Assembly (NCBI RefSeq): GCF_009769735.1
Contig: NZ_WSRO01000002.1
Coordinates: 2,170,001-2,234,000, forward strand
Direction of reading: 5' to 3'
Origin: Streptomyces sp. BA2
GTDB taxonomy: Bacteria; Actinomycetota; Actinomycetes; Streptomycetales; Streptomycetaceae
Length of the DNA stretch: 64,000 nucleotides
This document shows, in pieces, positions 1 through 8,567 of the stretch. Under the pieces are notes generated by a model. The model saw only the letters and a list, made by a program, of their open reading frames with translations, was not told where the DNA came from and did not search any database. The position numbers and the translations under genes are program-made. Numbering within the stretch: position 1 is the stretch's first letter; each line of letters starts with the position of its first letter.

Positions 1-14
1 TCGCCGGCCTTGGA

Positions 15-308
15 TCAGCGCTGTGTGGTGCTGTCGGTGGGCTCGGTGACCGGGCGGGAGCTGGACACGTCGCCGGGCGCGGCCTGGATGGTGCGCGGCT
101 GAGCGGCGGAGGGGTCGCCGGGCGGATCGGCCGGGGCGGCTTCGTCCTTCTTGCCGTCGGACTTCATCGCCTTGGCCTCGCTCTTGAGGATGCGCGCGGA
201 CTTGCCGAGCGACCGGGCCATGTCGGGAAGCTTCTTCGCGCCGAACAGCAGAATGACAACGACGAGAATGAGAATGATCTCGGGGGCGCCGATCTTTCCG
301 GAAAACAT
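15..308 (-). CDS. tatA: Sec-independent translocase subunit TatA
   Basis: This 97-residue protein is the pore-forming TatA/E subunit of the twin-arginine translocase, which exports folded proteins across the cytoplasmic membrane. It has the family layout: a very short N-terminus, one transmembrane helix at about residues 8-23 ([19 protein letters not shown]), the FG..KLP hinge, and an amphipathic helix with [14 protein letters not shown] Pro/Ala/Asp-rich tail follows. The length is normal for Streptomyces TatA. The ATG is preceded by GAGAAGG. It is the last complete gene at the left edge; tatC would be expected further downstream, outside the window. Confidence 0.95.
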   Translation of the reverse strand: MFSGKIGAPEIILILVVVILLFGAKKLPDMARSLGKSARILKSEAKAMKSDGKKDEAAPADPPGDPSAAQPRTIQAAPGDVSSSRPVTEPTDSTTQR

Positions 309-557
309 ACGTCTTTACCTTCTCACCGAGGCGGCAGGGGCGGGGCTGCCGGACAGGTCGGACTTGCTGTCCGGCCACCGTGCTGACAGCGATCGTAACG
401 CTCAGGGGTGAACGCAGGGCAATCCCTGTGCGTACCCCCAGTTGCGGCCCGCGCCTCGCACTCCGGGCTACGTCAGCAGCGTACCTTCCGGACAAGGGAA
501 GTTGACAGGCCGCGGTCTCGATGCGCGTCTCAGCGGCACCGAGCGGATGCACAGGAA

Positions 558-755
558 CTACAGGACATCCCGGCTCGCGCGGGCCGCACCCGTCGCCGCC
601 GCCTCGAGATCCTCCGCCGCGCGATTGATCCGCTGCGTGGTCTGCGTCACTTGAGTGCTGAGGCGTTGCGCCTCTATGAAGACCCGAATCGCCAGTACGC
701 CGAGCACCGCGAGGCCACAGAACCCCGCGGCGATCGCCAGCATCGCCCAGAACAT
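558..755 (-). CDS. Small single-pass membrane protein
   Basis: A 65-residue protein with one N-terminal membrane helix (about residues 4-24) followed by a hydrophilic, probably helical tail rich in Thr, Gln and Ala. I do not recognise a named family. It sits 9 bases downstream of the zinc-ribbon gene and reads in the same direction as pafC and tatA, so it is probably the distal gene of the pafBC transcript. I call it real because the hydrophobicity pattern is coherent and the overlapping plus-strand frames encode nothing recognisable. The function is unknown. The roughly 250 bases between it and tatA hold only the tatA promoter region. Confidence 0.7.
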   Translation of the reverse strand: MFWAMLAIAAGFCGLAVLGVLAIRVFIEAQRLSTQVTQTTQRINRAAEDLEAAATGAARASRDVL

Positions 756-764
756 GCGCCGAGC

Positions 765-1031
765 CTAGACGGTCGAGTGCAGACGCAGTGTCCGCACCCC
801 GCCGCCGGTGAGCAGTTCGACGATGCGCTCGCCCGCGGGCTTGCGCACCGCGTTGCCGCACTCGGGGCAGGTGAACGAGTAGAAGGTGGTGCGGGCCGAG
901 GCGCCGATGGCCAACCGCAGGGCACCCGCGGAGAGTTCGAAGCGGGCGCGGCAGTCGGGGCAGGCGGCCTTGAAGAGCACGGGGGCGATTCTCGACATTC
1001 CGGGAATCTCGGACATAAGGCTGGTGTTCAA
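765..1031 (-). CDS. Zinc-ribbon protein
   Basis: An 88-residue protein with two CxxC knuckles, ACPDCRARF near residue 24 and TCPECGNAV near residue 54. Together these form a four-cysteine zinc ribbon. The start chosen is TTG at 1031: it overlaps the pafC stop as TTGA and has an AGGAG 8 bases upstream, which points to translational coupling. An internal ATG at 1016 lacks a ribosome binding site. No enzyme motif is visible. Being coupled to pafC suggests it is expressed with the DNA-damage regulators, but its role is unknown. Confidence 0.8.
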   Translation of the reverse strand: MNTSLMSEIPGMSRIAPVLFKAACPDCRARFELSAGALRLAIGASARTTFYSFTCPECGNAVRKPAGERIVELLTGGGVRTLRLHSTV

Positions 1032-2050
1032 CGCCCTTGCTCCTGCCTGTCGTACGACCCGTCCGGGTGCCGGTCCGCGTGTCGGTCCGCCCCGCCCGGG
1101 TGCCGGTCATAGGCCGCCAGTGCCTCGCGTGCCGCCTGCCGTGCGCTGTCCGCGAGATCCGCCGGGGAGACGATGTGCCCGTCCCCGCCGAGCCGCAGCG
1201 CTAGCCTCCGCAGCGAGGTGGGGTCCGGGGTGCGCAGCGTGATCCGCAGGCCGCCGTCGGGAAGTTCATCGGCCGCGTCGTGGGGGTAGTACTCGGCGAC
1301 CCAGCGGCCGCCGGGCCCCACCTCGATGACCACCTCGGGGTCCTCCGCGGCGGGCTGCACGAGCCCTTCGGAGAGATCACGCAGTTCGACCTCGGGCGGC
1401 GCGGACGGCTCGTCCAGGATCCTGATCTCGGCCACCCGGTCGAGGCGGAAGGTGCGGCGCGCCTCGGAGAGGTAGCACCACGCCTCCATGTACGTGTGCC
1501 CGACGGCGAAGAGCCGGATCGGGTCGACCTCGCGCTCGGTGAGCTCGTCGCGCGCGGGCGAGTAGTAGCGCAGCCAGAGCCGGCGCCGCTCGGAGATGGC
1601 GCGGTCGACCTCGGCGAAGACACCGCCCTCGGACTCGAAGGTCACCGAGAGCCGCGCGCTGGCGACCGCGTTCTCACCGGCCGCCGTCTCCAGCTTCGCG
1701 GTGGCGCGCAGCAGCGCCTGCCGGTCGCTCTCGCGGAGCCCCGGAAGCGTGGAGACCGCGCGTGCGGCCACCAGGAGAGCGGTGGCCTCGTCGGCGGCGA
1801 GCCGCAGGGGGGCCGCCACGTCGTCCGGGTTGTGCCACCAGATGCGGTCGCCGTCGGTGTCGATGTCCAGGAGGTCGCCGCCGCGGAAGCTGGTCCCGCA
1901 CAGCGGCAGCACGTCCAGGTCGGAGATCAGCTCGTCCTCGGTGATCCCGAAGGCTCGGGCGACGTCGCTGACGTGGGCGCCGGGGCGCTCACGCAGATAG
2001 GTCACCAGGGAGAGCATCCGCCGGGTCTGGTCGATGGCGTTCGAGGCCAT
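1028..2050 (-). CDS. pafC: WYL-domain transcriptional regulator PafC
   Basis: A 340-residue regulator with an N-terminal winged HTH (YLRERPGAHVSDVARAFGI, about residues 19-37) and a WYL domain. The WYL signature residues appear around LWLRYYSPARDE and RLFAVGHTYMEAWCYLSEARRTFRLDRV, followed by a C-terminal WCX-type extension. PafB and PafC act together; in mycobacteria the PafBC complex activates the LexA-independent DNA-damage response and is encoded beside pafA. Here pafC follows pafB by 15 bases, so the two are co-transcribed. A proteasome role is not implied by the name: the link to pafA is by gene order. Confidence 0.93.
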   Translation of the reverse strand: MASNAIDQTRRMLSLVTYLRERPGAHVSDVARAFGITEDELISDLDVLPLCGTSFRGGDLLDIDTDGDRIWWHNPDDVAAPLRLAADEATALLVAARAVSTLPGLRESDRQALLRATAKLETAAGENAVASARLSVTFESEGGVFAEVDRAISERRRLWLRYYSPARDELTEREVDPIRLFAVGHTYMEAWCYLSEARRTFRLDRVAEIRILDEPSAPPEVELRDLSEGLVQPAAEDPEVVIEVGPGGRWVAEYYPHDAADELPDGGLRITLRTPDPTSLRRLALRLGGDGHIVSPADLADSARQAAREALAAYDRHPGGADRHADRHPDGSYDRQEQGR

Positions 2051-2065
2051 GGTCTGTACGTCCCC

Positions 2066-3019
2066 TCAGCCCTTGGCCACGGCGCGCAGCCGGTCCATCA
2101 CGTCGGCCCGCAGCTCGGCGGGTTCCAGGACCACCACATCGGGCCCGAACTCCACCAGCCAGGCATCGAGCCCGTGCCCGTACGGAATCTCCAACTCGTC
2201 CCACCCCTCGCCCACTTCACGTATCTGGGCGGCCTTGGCGCGCAGCGGATAGCCCGCGCCCGTACGCAGTCGGATCAGGGCCGAGCGGTCGGCGCTCTCC
2301 CCCGCCCAGCTCGCGACGGTCTCGCGCACCGTGACCACATCGGGGATGTCGGCGGTGAACTTGCCGGCGCGGGCGCGGACCTTCCCCGTGATGCGGGAGA
2401 GCCGGAAGACGCGCTCGGCGCCGCGGTCACGGTCCCACCCCGCGAGGTACCAGTGGCCGCGCCAGCACTCCAGCGCCCACGGCTCGACGTGACGCTGCTC
2501 GGGGCGGGCGGCGGTGGCCTTGCGGTAGTCGAAGACGACGGGGCGGCGGTCGCGGCAGGCGAGCATCAGCGGCTCGAAGGACGCCTCGTGCACGGGGATC
2601 CGCGGCTCCAGGGCGCTGTGCGCCTCGTACGGGTCGAGGTCCTCGGGCAGTCCGGCGGCGCGCAGCTTCTGCAGGGCGCCGCTGGCTGCTCCGGCGAGGC
2701 GCGCCTGCTGCCAGACCTTGGCCGCGAGGCCGAGCGCTGCGGCTTCCTCGGCGTCGATGGTGATGGGCGGCAGGCGGTTGCTGTCACGGCGCGCGAGGTA
2801 GCCCACCTCGCCGTCGAGGTTCTCCACCGTCTCGATGACCAGGCCGAGTTCGCGCAGATCGTCCTTGTCGCGCTCGAACATCCGGTTGAAGGAGTCGTCG
2901 GACCCCGCCTCCAGATAGGCCTCGATGGACTCGCGCAGCTCGCGCTTGCTGAGCGGCCGCCGCGTCCCGAGCAGACACAGCGCGAGGTTCATCAGCCGCT
3001 CGGCCTTGGCAATGGCCAT
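2066..3019 (-). CDS. pafB: WYL-domain transcriptional regulator PafB
   Basis: This 317-residue paralogue of PafC opens with an HTH region (MNLALCLLGTRRPLSKRELR). A WYL domain follows, with RPVVFDYRKA and the signature run EPWALECWRGHWYLAGWDRDRGAERVFRLSRI. It is the partner of PafC in a heteromeric DNA-damage regulator (family knowledge from mycobacteria). The ATG at 3019 gives the normal N-terminus. A hairpin at 3085-3120 separates it from the upstream FKBP gene, so pafBC, the zinc-ribbon gene and the small membrane protein probably form their own transcript starting in 3020-3084. Confidence 0.93.
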   Translation of the reverse strand: MAIAKAERLMNLALCLLGTRRPLSKRELRESIEAYLEAGSDDSFNRMFERDKDDLRELGLVIETVENLDGEVGYLARRDSNRLPPITIDAEEAAALGLAAKVWQQARLAGAASGALQKLRAAGLPEDLDPYEAHSALEPRIPVHEASFEPLMLACRDRRPVVFDYRKATAARPEQRHVEPWALECWRGHWYLAGWDRDRGAERVFRLSRITGKVRARAGKFTADIPDVVTVRETVASWAGESADRSALIRLRTGAGYPLRAKAAQIREVGEGWDELEIPYGHGLDAWLVEFGPDVVVLEPAELRADVMDRLRAVAKG

Positions 3020-3084
3020 CGACGCCCTTTCTCAACAGTGCTTCCGACCGCTGACCGTACCGCCCAGGGGTGTCTTGCGAAAAG

Positions 3085-3120
3085 CCGAGGGCCCATGCCG
3101 TAACAGGCATGGACCCTCGG
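3085..3120 (-). terminator. Hairpin terminator after the cytoplasmic FKBP gene
   Basis: A 15-bp stem (CCGAGGGCCCATGCC against GGCATGGACCCTCGG, one wobble) with a 6-base loop lies 38 bases downstream of the FKBP stop. On the minus strand it is followed by CTTTTCGC, a weak T-run. It separates the FKBP unit from pafB. Confidence 0.75.
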
Positions 3121-3157
3121 TGGACAGGTCTGATCAGACCCTGGCCTCAGTCGTCGC

Positions 3158-3532
3158 TCAGACGCCGACGAGGTCGCAGACGAAGATCAGCGTCTCGCCG
3201 GGCGCGATACGGCCACCACCGGCGCCACGCTCGCCGTACGCGAGGTGGGACGGGATGGTCAGCTTGCGCCGGCCGCCGACCTTCATGCCCTGCACGCCCT
3301 GGTCCCAGCCGGCGATGACCTGACCGGCGCCCAGCTGGAACTGGAGCGGGGTGCCGCGGTTCCAGGAGGCGTCGAACTCTTCACCGGTGGAGAAAGCCAC
3401 GCCCACGTAGTGGACGGAGACGGTGGCGCCCGCCTTGGCCTCCGGGCCTTCGCCCTCCCAGATGTCCACGATCTCGAGGTCGGAGGGGGCCGGACCGTCG
3501 GGGAAGTCGATCTCGGGCTTGTCGATGCTCAC
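3158..3532 (-). CDS. FKBP-type peptidyl-prolyl cis-trans isomerase, cytoplasmic
   Basis: A 124-residue single-domain FKBP with no signal peptide. The fold is marked by VSVHYVGVAFSTGEEFDAS, then LGAGQVIAGWDQGVQGMKVGGRRKLTIP, HLAYGERG and the closing strand LIFVCDLV. It catalyses prolyl cis-trans isomerisation during protein folding. The start is a GTG at 3532 with GGAG upstream. It lies 43 bases downstream of the double-FKBP lipoprotein gene, which probably shares its transcript. One therefore acts in the cytoplasm and the other outside the membrane. Confidence 0.95.
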   Translation of the reverse strand: MSIDKPEIDFPDGPAPSDLEIVDIWEGEGPEAKAGATVSVHYVGVAFSTGEEFDASWNRGTPLQFQLGAGQVIAGWDQGVQGMKVGGRRKLTIPSHLAYGERGAGGGRIAPGETLIFVCDLVGV

Positions 3533-3575
3533 GTCACTTGCTCCTGCTTGTTACGAATGGCCAGCTGGGACAGTG

Positions 3576-4580
3576 TTACATCTTCGCGAGGATGTCCACG
3601 GAGAAGACCAGCGTGGAGTCCTTCTTGATGGTGCTGCCCTGCGGCGGCTGGTCGCCGTATCCGAGCTCCGGCGGGACGACGATCAGGACGCGGCTGCCGA
3701 CCTTCTTGCCGGTCAGGCCCTGCGCCCAGCCCTTGACGACCTGTGCCAGCTGGAACTGCGCGAGCTGGCCGCTCTTGTACGAGGAGTCGAACTCCTTGCC
3801 GTCGGCCCACAGCACGCCCTTGTACTGGCACAGGAGGCTGTCGGTCTCCTTGATCTCGTCGCCGTCGCCCTCGAGGACGTAGCTCGCGACGAGCTTCTTG
3901 GGGGCGTCCTTCTTCTTCGGGACGTCGATCGAGGGGGCCTTGCCGTCCGTGTTCGTGCCGACCTTGGGGAGGTCGATGTTGGACTGCGCGACCTCCTTGC
4001 CCTTGGCCGAGCTCTTGGCGCTGAAGGTGCCCACCAGATCGACGACGAAGACCAGCGTGTCGTCGCCCTTGATGCCCGCCTGCTTGTTGCCCTCGGTGCC
4101 GTAACCCATCTTCGGGGGGATCGCGAGCTCCACACGGCTGTCGAGCTTCTTGCCGACCAGGGCCTGGTCCCAGCCGGGGATGACCTGACCGACGCCGATC
4201 GGGAAGACCGTGGGGTTACCGCGGTCGTACGAGTTGTCGAAGACCTTGGCCGTGGCCCAGATCTGGCCGAGGTAGTTGGCCTGGAGGTAGTCGCCCTTCT
4301 TCACCTCGGCGCCCTTGCCCTCGATCAGGGTCTTGACCGCGAGGTCGGAGGACGGCTTCCCGGACCCCTTGGCGACCGTCGGCTTCTGGCCGAACTTGTT
4401 CCCCTTCGTGATCTCGGGCACCGGCCCGTCCACGATCTTCGCCGTCGGCGCGGCCGAGGTCGAGTTGGAAGGCGACGGGCTGTCGCTGGACTTGGCCTTG
4501 TCGGCCTTCTTGTCGTCACCACACCCGGCCAGCGTCAGCAGGCCGGCCGGAACAGCAAGGAGAAGTGAGCGTCGGCGCAC
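3576..4580 (-). CDS. Lipoprotein with two FKBP-type prolyl isomerase domains
   Basis: About 334 residues from the GTG at 4580 (GAGG 8 bases upstream). The frame stays open to 4637, but the shorter start gives a proper lipoprotein signal: RRRS, a hydrophobic stretch, then lipobox LTLAGC. A Ser/Lys/Asp-rich linker leads to two FKBP domains in tandem. The first contains LQANYLGQIW and VGQVIPGWDQALVGKKLDS. The second contains LLCQYKGVLWADGKEFDSS and VVKGWAQGLTGKKVGSR. It is probably an extracytoplasmic folding catalyst for secreted proteins. The second domain has lost several residues common in active sites (for example WAQ in place of WDQ), so it may be weak or structural. Confidence 0.9.
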   Translation of the reverse strand: MRRRSLLLAVPAGLLTLAGCGDDKKADKAKSSDSPSPSNSTSAAPTAKIVDGPVPEITKGNKFGQKPTVAKGSGKPSSDLAVKTLIEGKGAEVKKGDYLQANYLGQIWATAKVFDNSYDRGNPTVFPIGVGQVIPGWDQALVGKKLDSRVELAIPPKMGYGTEGNKQAGIKGDDTLVFVVDLVGTFSAKSSAKGKEVAQSNIDLPKVGTNTDGKAPSIDVPKKKDAPKKLVASYVLEGDGDEIKETDSLLCQYKGVLWADGKEFDSSYKSGQLAQFQLAQVVKGWAQGLTGKKVGSRVLIVVPPELGYGDQPPQGSTIKKDSTLVFSVDILAKM

Positions 4581-4643
4581 GGTGGGGGCCTCGTATCGGT
4601 CGATCTTGTCGGTTGGCGTGCGCGCAACTCTACGCATGGAGAA

Positions 4644-4693
4644 GGGCGCCGTACGAGGAACGTACGGCGCCCCGCGTTGCGTTCCCGCAACGC
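4644..4693 (-). terminator. Tandem hairpins downstream of pafA
   Basis: Two perfect hairpins lie back to back. The first has a 12-bp stem, GGGCGCCGTACG, with a 5-base loop (4644-4672). The second has an 8-bp stem, GCGTTGCG/CGCAACGC, with a 4-base loop (4674-4693). They sit between the pafA stop and the FKBP lipoprotein start and would end the pafA transcript. Confidence 0.75.
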
Positions 4694-4710
4694 ACCTCCT
4701 GTATCAGGGG

Positions 4711-6072
4711 TTACATGCCGGCGATCAGTTTCTCCACCCGGTCGTCCACCGACCGGAAGGGGTCCTTGCACAACACCGTGCGCTGTGCCTGGTCGTTGAG
4801 CTTCAGGTGCACCCAGTCGACCGTGAAGTCGCGGCGCTGCTCCTGGGCCCTGCGGATGAAGTCGCCGCGCAGCCGCGCGCGGGTGGTCTGCGGCGGCACC
4901 GACTTGCCTTCGAAGATCTTCAAGTCGTTGCAGATACGGGCGGCTTGACCCTTCCTCTCCAGGAGGTAGTACAGCCCGCGACGGCGGTGGATGTCGTGAT
5001 ACGCGAGGTCTATCTGCGCGACCCGCGGATGCGACATGGTCATGTTGTTCTTCGCTCGGTACCGCTCGATGAGCTTGTACTTCATGACCCAGTCGATCTC
5101 GGTGCCGATGCGGTCGAGGTCCTCGGCCTCGATCGCGTCGAGCGTGCGGCCCCACAGCTCAAGGACCTGCTCGACCGTGCCCGTGCGGATGCCGCGGCGC
5201 TCCACGAAGTCCACGGCCTTCTCGTAGTACTCGCGCTGTACTTCGAGGGCGGAGGCCTCGCGGCCGCTGGCCAGACGCACCTTGCGGCGGCCCGTGATGT
5301 CGTGACTGACCTCGCGGATCGCCCGGATCGGGTTCTCCAGGGTCAGGTCCCGCATCACCGTGCCCGCTTCGATCATGCGCAGGACGAGGTCGGTGGCGCC
5401 GACCTTCAGGAGCATGGTCGTCTCGGACATGTTCGAGTCACCGACGATGACGTGCAGCCGGCGGTAGCGCTCGGCGTCCGCGTGCGGTTCGTCGCGGGTG
5501 TTGATGATCGGCCGGGAGCGGGTGGTCGCGGAGGAGACCCCTTCCCAGATGTGCTCGGCACGCTGACTGACGCAGTACACGGCGCCGCGTGGAGTCTGCA
5601 GCACCTTGCCCGCGCCGCACAGCAGCTGTCGCGTGACGAGGAAGGGAATGAGGATGTCCGCGAGCCGCGAGAACTCCCCGTGCCGGGCCACCAGATAGTT
5701 CTCGTGGCAGCCGTAGGAGTTTCCCGCCGAGTCGGTGTTGTTCTTGAAGAGATAGACGTCGCCCGCGATTCCCTCCTCGTGCAGGCGGCGTTCGGCGTCG
5801 ACGAGCAGGCCTTCCAGAATGCGCTCGCCCGCTTTGTCGTGCGTGACCAGCTCGGTCACGTTGTCACATTCCGGTGTCGCATATTCCGGATGTGACCCGA
5901 CGTCAAGATAGAGGCGGGCGCCGTTCCGCAGAAAGACGTTGCTGCTGCGGCCCCATGAGACAACACGGCGGAAGAGGTAGCGCGCCACCTCGTCAGGCGA
6001 CAGACGGCGCTGTCCCCTAAACGTGCACGTGACGCCGTACTCATTCTCCAGCCCGAAAATGCGGCGGTCCAT
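4711..6072 (-). CDS. pafA: Pup--protein ligase PafA
   Basis: A 453-residue carboxylate-amine ligase of the glutamine-synthetase-like superfamily. It joins the C-terminal glutamate of Pup to substrate lysines using ATP. Diagnostic features are the N-terminus [15 protein letters not shown] (ATP/Mg site), the [17 protein letters not shown] motif, [18 protein letters not shown], and [20 protein letters not shown]. It lacks the extra loop found in Dop. The ATG at 6072 lies 9 bases after the MFS transporter stop, so the two are probably co-transcribed. It is close to the rest of the Pup-proteasome genes, but separated from them by the MFS/LacI pair. Confidence 0.97.
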   Translation of the reverse strand: MDRRIFGLENEYGVTCTFRGQRRLSPDEVARYLFRRVVSWGRSSNVFLRNGARLYLDVGSHPEYATPECDNVTELVTHDKAGERILEGLLVDAERRLHEEGIAGDVYLFKNNTDSAGNSYGCHENYLVARHGEFSRLADILIPFLVTRQLLCGAGKVLQTPRGAVYCVSQRAEHIWEGVSSATTRSRPIINTRDEPHADAERYRRLHVIVGDSNMSETTMLLKVGATDLVLRMIEAGTVMRDLTLENPIRAIREVSHDITGRRKVRLASGREASALEVQREYYEKAVDFVERRGIRTGTVEQVLELWGRTLDAIEAEDLDRIGTEIDWVMKYKLIERYRAKNNMTMSHPRVAQIDLAYHDIHRRRGLYYLLERKGQAARICNDLKIFEGKSVPPQTTRARLRGDFIRRAQEQRRDFTVDWVHLKLNDQAQRTVLCKDPFRSVDDRVEKLIAGM

Positions 6073-6081
6073 GACTGAACA

Positions 6082-7341
6082 TTACGCCTGATGCCCTGCC
6101 CTGAAACCGGGTTCGACGGCACCGTTTCGATCATTTTCCGATGAACCCGCAACGACCGCCGAATCAGCGGGGAGTACGAGCACCCGCGCCGTGGCCAGCA
6201 GAACAACCAGCGCGGCGACGCCCGCGCCCCCCGGAACGGCGAAGCCCCACACGGTCCCGCCCCACTCGACGACCGGACCCGCGGCGGCCGTGCCGAGCGA
6301 CGCGCCGACGGTGAACGTGGTCACGAGCCAGGAGAACGCCTCGGTGACGGTGCCCCGCGGCGCGTGCCGGTCCACGATGATGAACGCGCACGCGAGCGCC
6401 GGCGCGAGGAAGATCCCGGCGACGGCCGCGAGCGCCGTCATCGCGACGGCACCGGGCGTCAGCGTCAACGGCCAGTAGCAGAGCGCGAGCAGGGCCACCA
6501 GGACGGTCAGCCGCTTCTCCGGCACGCCGGCCCACTGCCGCGCCCCGTACACCGAACCGCCGATGAGGGCGCCGAGTCCGACCGCCGCCATTATCCAGCC
6601 GTACACCGCGTCGCCGCCGTTCTCATCGGCGTACGAGACGCCCGCGACGGTGATGGAGCCGAGTGCCATGCCGATGAAGAGGAACGCGCCGAGCAGCGCG
6701 ATGAGCCCGGGTGAGCGCAGCGCGCCGAGCCAGTGCGCCTCGCGGGGCGCCGAGCGCCACGCGCGCGAGGGCTGCGACATCACCACGGAGAGGGCGCCGA
6801 GCACGCCGATGACGTTCACCACGAGCAGCGCGGTCCGCTCCGACCAGAGCGCGACACAGCCCGTGATGAGCAACGGCCCGACGGTGAAGATGACTTCCTG
6901 GGCGATGGCGTCCATGGCGTACGCCCTGTGCACCTGCTCCTCCTTGCCGAGGACGCTCGGCCACAGCGCGCGCAAGCCGCCTTCGAGGGGCGGCGTGAAG
7001 AGGCCCGCCACGCCCACCGCGACGTACGCGAGGCCGAGCGAATCGGGCCCGGTGAAGGCGAAGGCCCCCATGCCGAGCGCCGAGACGACCGCCGCGGGGA
7101 GCTGGATCCGCGGCTGCCCGTACAGGTCCACCAGGCGGCCGAGCAGCGGCTGCCCCACCGCGTTGGCCACGCCGTACACCGCGGCGAGGCCACCGGCCAG
7201 GCTGTAGGTCCCTCCCTCGGCGCGGATGAACAGCACGATCGCGATCGCGGCGGTCGCGTTGGGCAGCCTGCCCACCAGCGTGCCCGCGAGCAGCCGCCCG
7301 GCATATCTCGTCCGGAGGATCTCCGCGTATCCGGCAGCCAT
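6082..7341 (-). CDS. MFS transporter
   Basis: A 419-residue protein with about 12 hydrophobic segments in two halves and a central hydrophilic loop near residues 200-215 (MSQPSRAWRSAPREAH). The MFS-type motif between the second and third helices reads GQPLLGRLVDLYGQP. This fits a drug or metabolite efflux MFS protein; the substrate cannot be told. It is transcribed divergently from a LacI-family regulator, with a 27-bp inverted repeat in the shared region, so it is probably controlled by that regulator. It sits directly upstream of pafA, which may make pafA expression depend partly on this promoter. Confidence 0.9.
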   Translation of the reverse strand: MAAGYAEILRTRYAGRLLAGTLVGRLPNATAAIAIVLFIRAEGGTYSLAGGLAAVYGVANAVGQPLLGRLVDLYGQPRIQLPAAVVSALGMGAFAFTGPDSLGLAYVAVGVAGLFTPPLEGGLRALWPSVLGKEEQVHRAYAMDAIAQEVIFTVGPLLITGCVALWSERTALLVVNVIGVLGALSVVMSQPSRAWRSAPREAHWLGALRSPGLIALLGAFLFIGMALGSITVAGVSYADENGGDAVYGWIMAAVGLGALIGGSVYGARQWAGVPEKRLTVLVALLALCYWPLTLTPGAVAMTALAAVAGIFLAPALACAFIIVDRHAPRGTVTEAFSWLVTTFTVGASLGTAAAGPVVEWGGTVWGFAVPGGAGVAALVVLLATARVLVLPADSAVVAGSSENDRNGAVEPGFRAGHQA

Positions 7342-7380
7342 GCTTCCCGCCCCTCCCCCGACGCCGACGCGCCGAGGTTT

Positions 7381-7407
7381 TACGTATAACGTCGAGCGTC
7401 ATACGTA
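7381..7407. promoter_or_regulatory. Candidate operator between the MFS and LacI-family genes
   Basis: An inverted repeat with 11-base arms, TACGTATAACG and CGTCATACGTA (10 of 11 pair), and a 5-base spacer. It is the only AT-rich patch in the 130-base divergent region and contains a TATAAC -10-like element. Its position fits autoregulation by the LacI-family protein and control of the MFS gene. Confidence 0.55.
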
Positions 7408-7471
7408 CCATGAGCGCTCACCGCGGGTCCATCCCGATCTCCCCGCGGGACCGATCCGGGAGGTACCAGTA

Positions 7472-8497
7472 GTGGCCGGGCCACAGCAGGAGGCCGGGGG
7501 GCCACGCCCCACGAGCCGCGACGTCGCCCGCGCCGCCGGGGTGTCCCAGGCCACCGTCTCCCTCGTGTTCGGCGAGAAGTGGCGCGGCCGCGTCGCCGAA
7601 CGGACCGCGGAGCGCGTCCGGGCCACCGCCCGCGAGCTCGGCTACCGCCCGAATCTCGCCGCCCGCAACCTCCGCCTCGGCCGCACCAGGACGGCCCTCC
7701 TCGTCGTCCCCGCCCTCACCAACGAATTCTTCGCCCGCGTCTACACCGGAGCCGCCCGCGTCGCCGCCGAACACGGCTTCGGAGTCGTCCTCTACCCCTC
7801 CCCCGAAGGCATCGGCCCCGCCCGCGACCCCTTCGACTCCAGCCGCGCCGCCCTCGACGGCATCCTCGCCTCCTCCATCGCATCCGACGCACTCGCCACC
7901 ATCCAGGGCGACGAACTCCCCCTGGTCATGCTCGACAGCGACCCCGCGGGCAGCCTCGGCGCGGCCACCGTCAACCTCGACATCGGCGACGGAATGCGCC
8001 AGACCACCGAACACCTCCTCGCCCTGGGCCACCGCGACATCCTGCACCTCGCCGCGGACGTCGACTCCTGGACCTTCGACGTACGCTCCGACGCCCTCGC
8101 GGCGGCACTGAGCGGCACCGGCGCGGCCGTACGCACCGCGCGGGCACTCCTCACCGTCGAGCACGCCCGCACGGTCACCGAAGCCGCCCTCTCCGCGCCC
8201 GGACCCCGCCCCACGGCGCTCGTCTGCGACGACGACATCCTCGCCGCGGGCGCCTGCAAGGCGGCCCGCCGCCTCGGCCTGCGCGTACCCGAAGACCTCT
8301 CCGTGACCGGCTTCGACGACCTCACCCTGGCCACCGCCGTCGAACCCGAACTCACCACCGTGCGACTGCCGGCGGAGCAGTTCGGCGAACGCGGCATGAC
8401 GTCCCTGCTCGCCGTCCTCGACGGCCGCACGCCCCAGACCGACACCCTCCCGGTCGAGCTGGTGATCCGCGGCTCGACGGCCCCCGCCGCCCGCTAG
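7472..8497 (+). CDS. LacI-family transcriptional regulator
   Basis: About 341 residues from the GTG at 7472, preceded by GGGAGGT at 7458-7464. The open frame continues back into the MFS gene, but that extension carries no family sequence. The LacI HTH reads SRDVARAAGVSQATVSLVFG and is followed by the hinge helix and a periplasmic-binding-protein-like sensor domain. Sensor landmarks are TALLVVPALTNEFFARV, GHRDILHLAAD and TALVCDDDILAAGACKAARRLGLRVPEDLSVTGFDDL. The ligand is unknown. It probably represses the divergent MFS transporter and itself. It ends at a bidirectional hairpin shared with prcA. Confidence 0.93.
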   Translation: MAGPQQEAGGPRPTSRDVARAAGVSQATVSLVFGEKWRGRVAERTAERVRATARELGYRPNLAARNLRLGRTRTALLVVPALTNEFFARVYTGAARVAAEHGFGVVLYPSPEGIGPARDPFDSSRAALDGILASSIASDALATIQGDELPLVMLDSDPAGSLGAATVNLDIGDGMRQTTEHLLALGHRDILHLAADVDSWTFDVRSDALAAALSGTGAAVRTARALLTVEHARTVTEAALSAPGPRPTALVCDDDILAAGACKAARRLGLRVPEDLSVTGFDDLTLATAVEPELTTVRLPAEQFGERGMTSLLAVLDGRTPQTDTLPVELVIRGSTAPAAR

Positions 8498-8511
8498 ACC
8501 CCCCACACACG

Positions 8512-8557
8512 CGTACGCCCCGCACCCCGGCCGCAGGGCCGGGACACGGGGCGTACG
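8512..8557. terminator. Bidirectional terminator between the LacI gene and prcA
   Basis: A long hairpin with outer arms CGTACGCCCCG and CGGGGCGTACG and a GC-rich inner stem. It lies between two convergent genes and would stop both the LacI transcript and the pup-prcBA transcript. Confidence 0.8.
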
Positions 8558-8567
8558 ACGAACCGAA

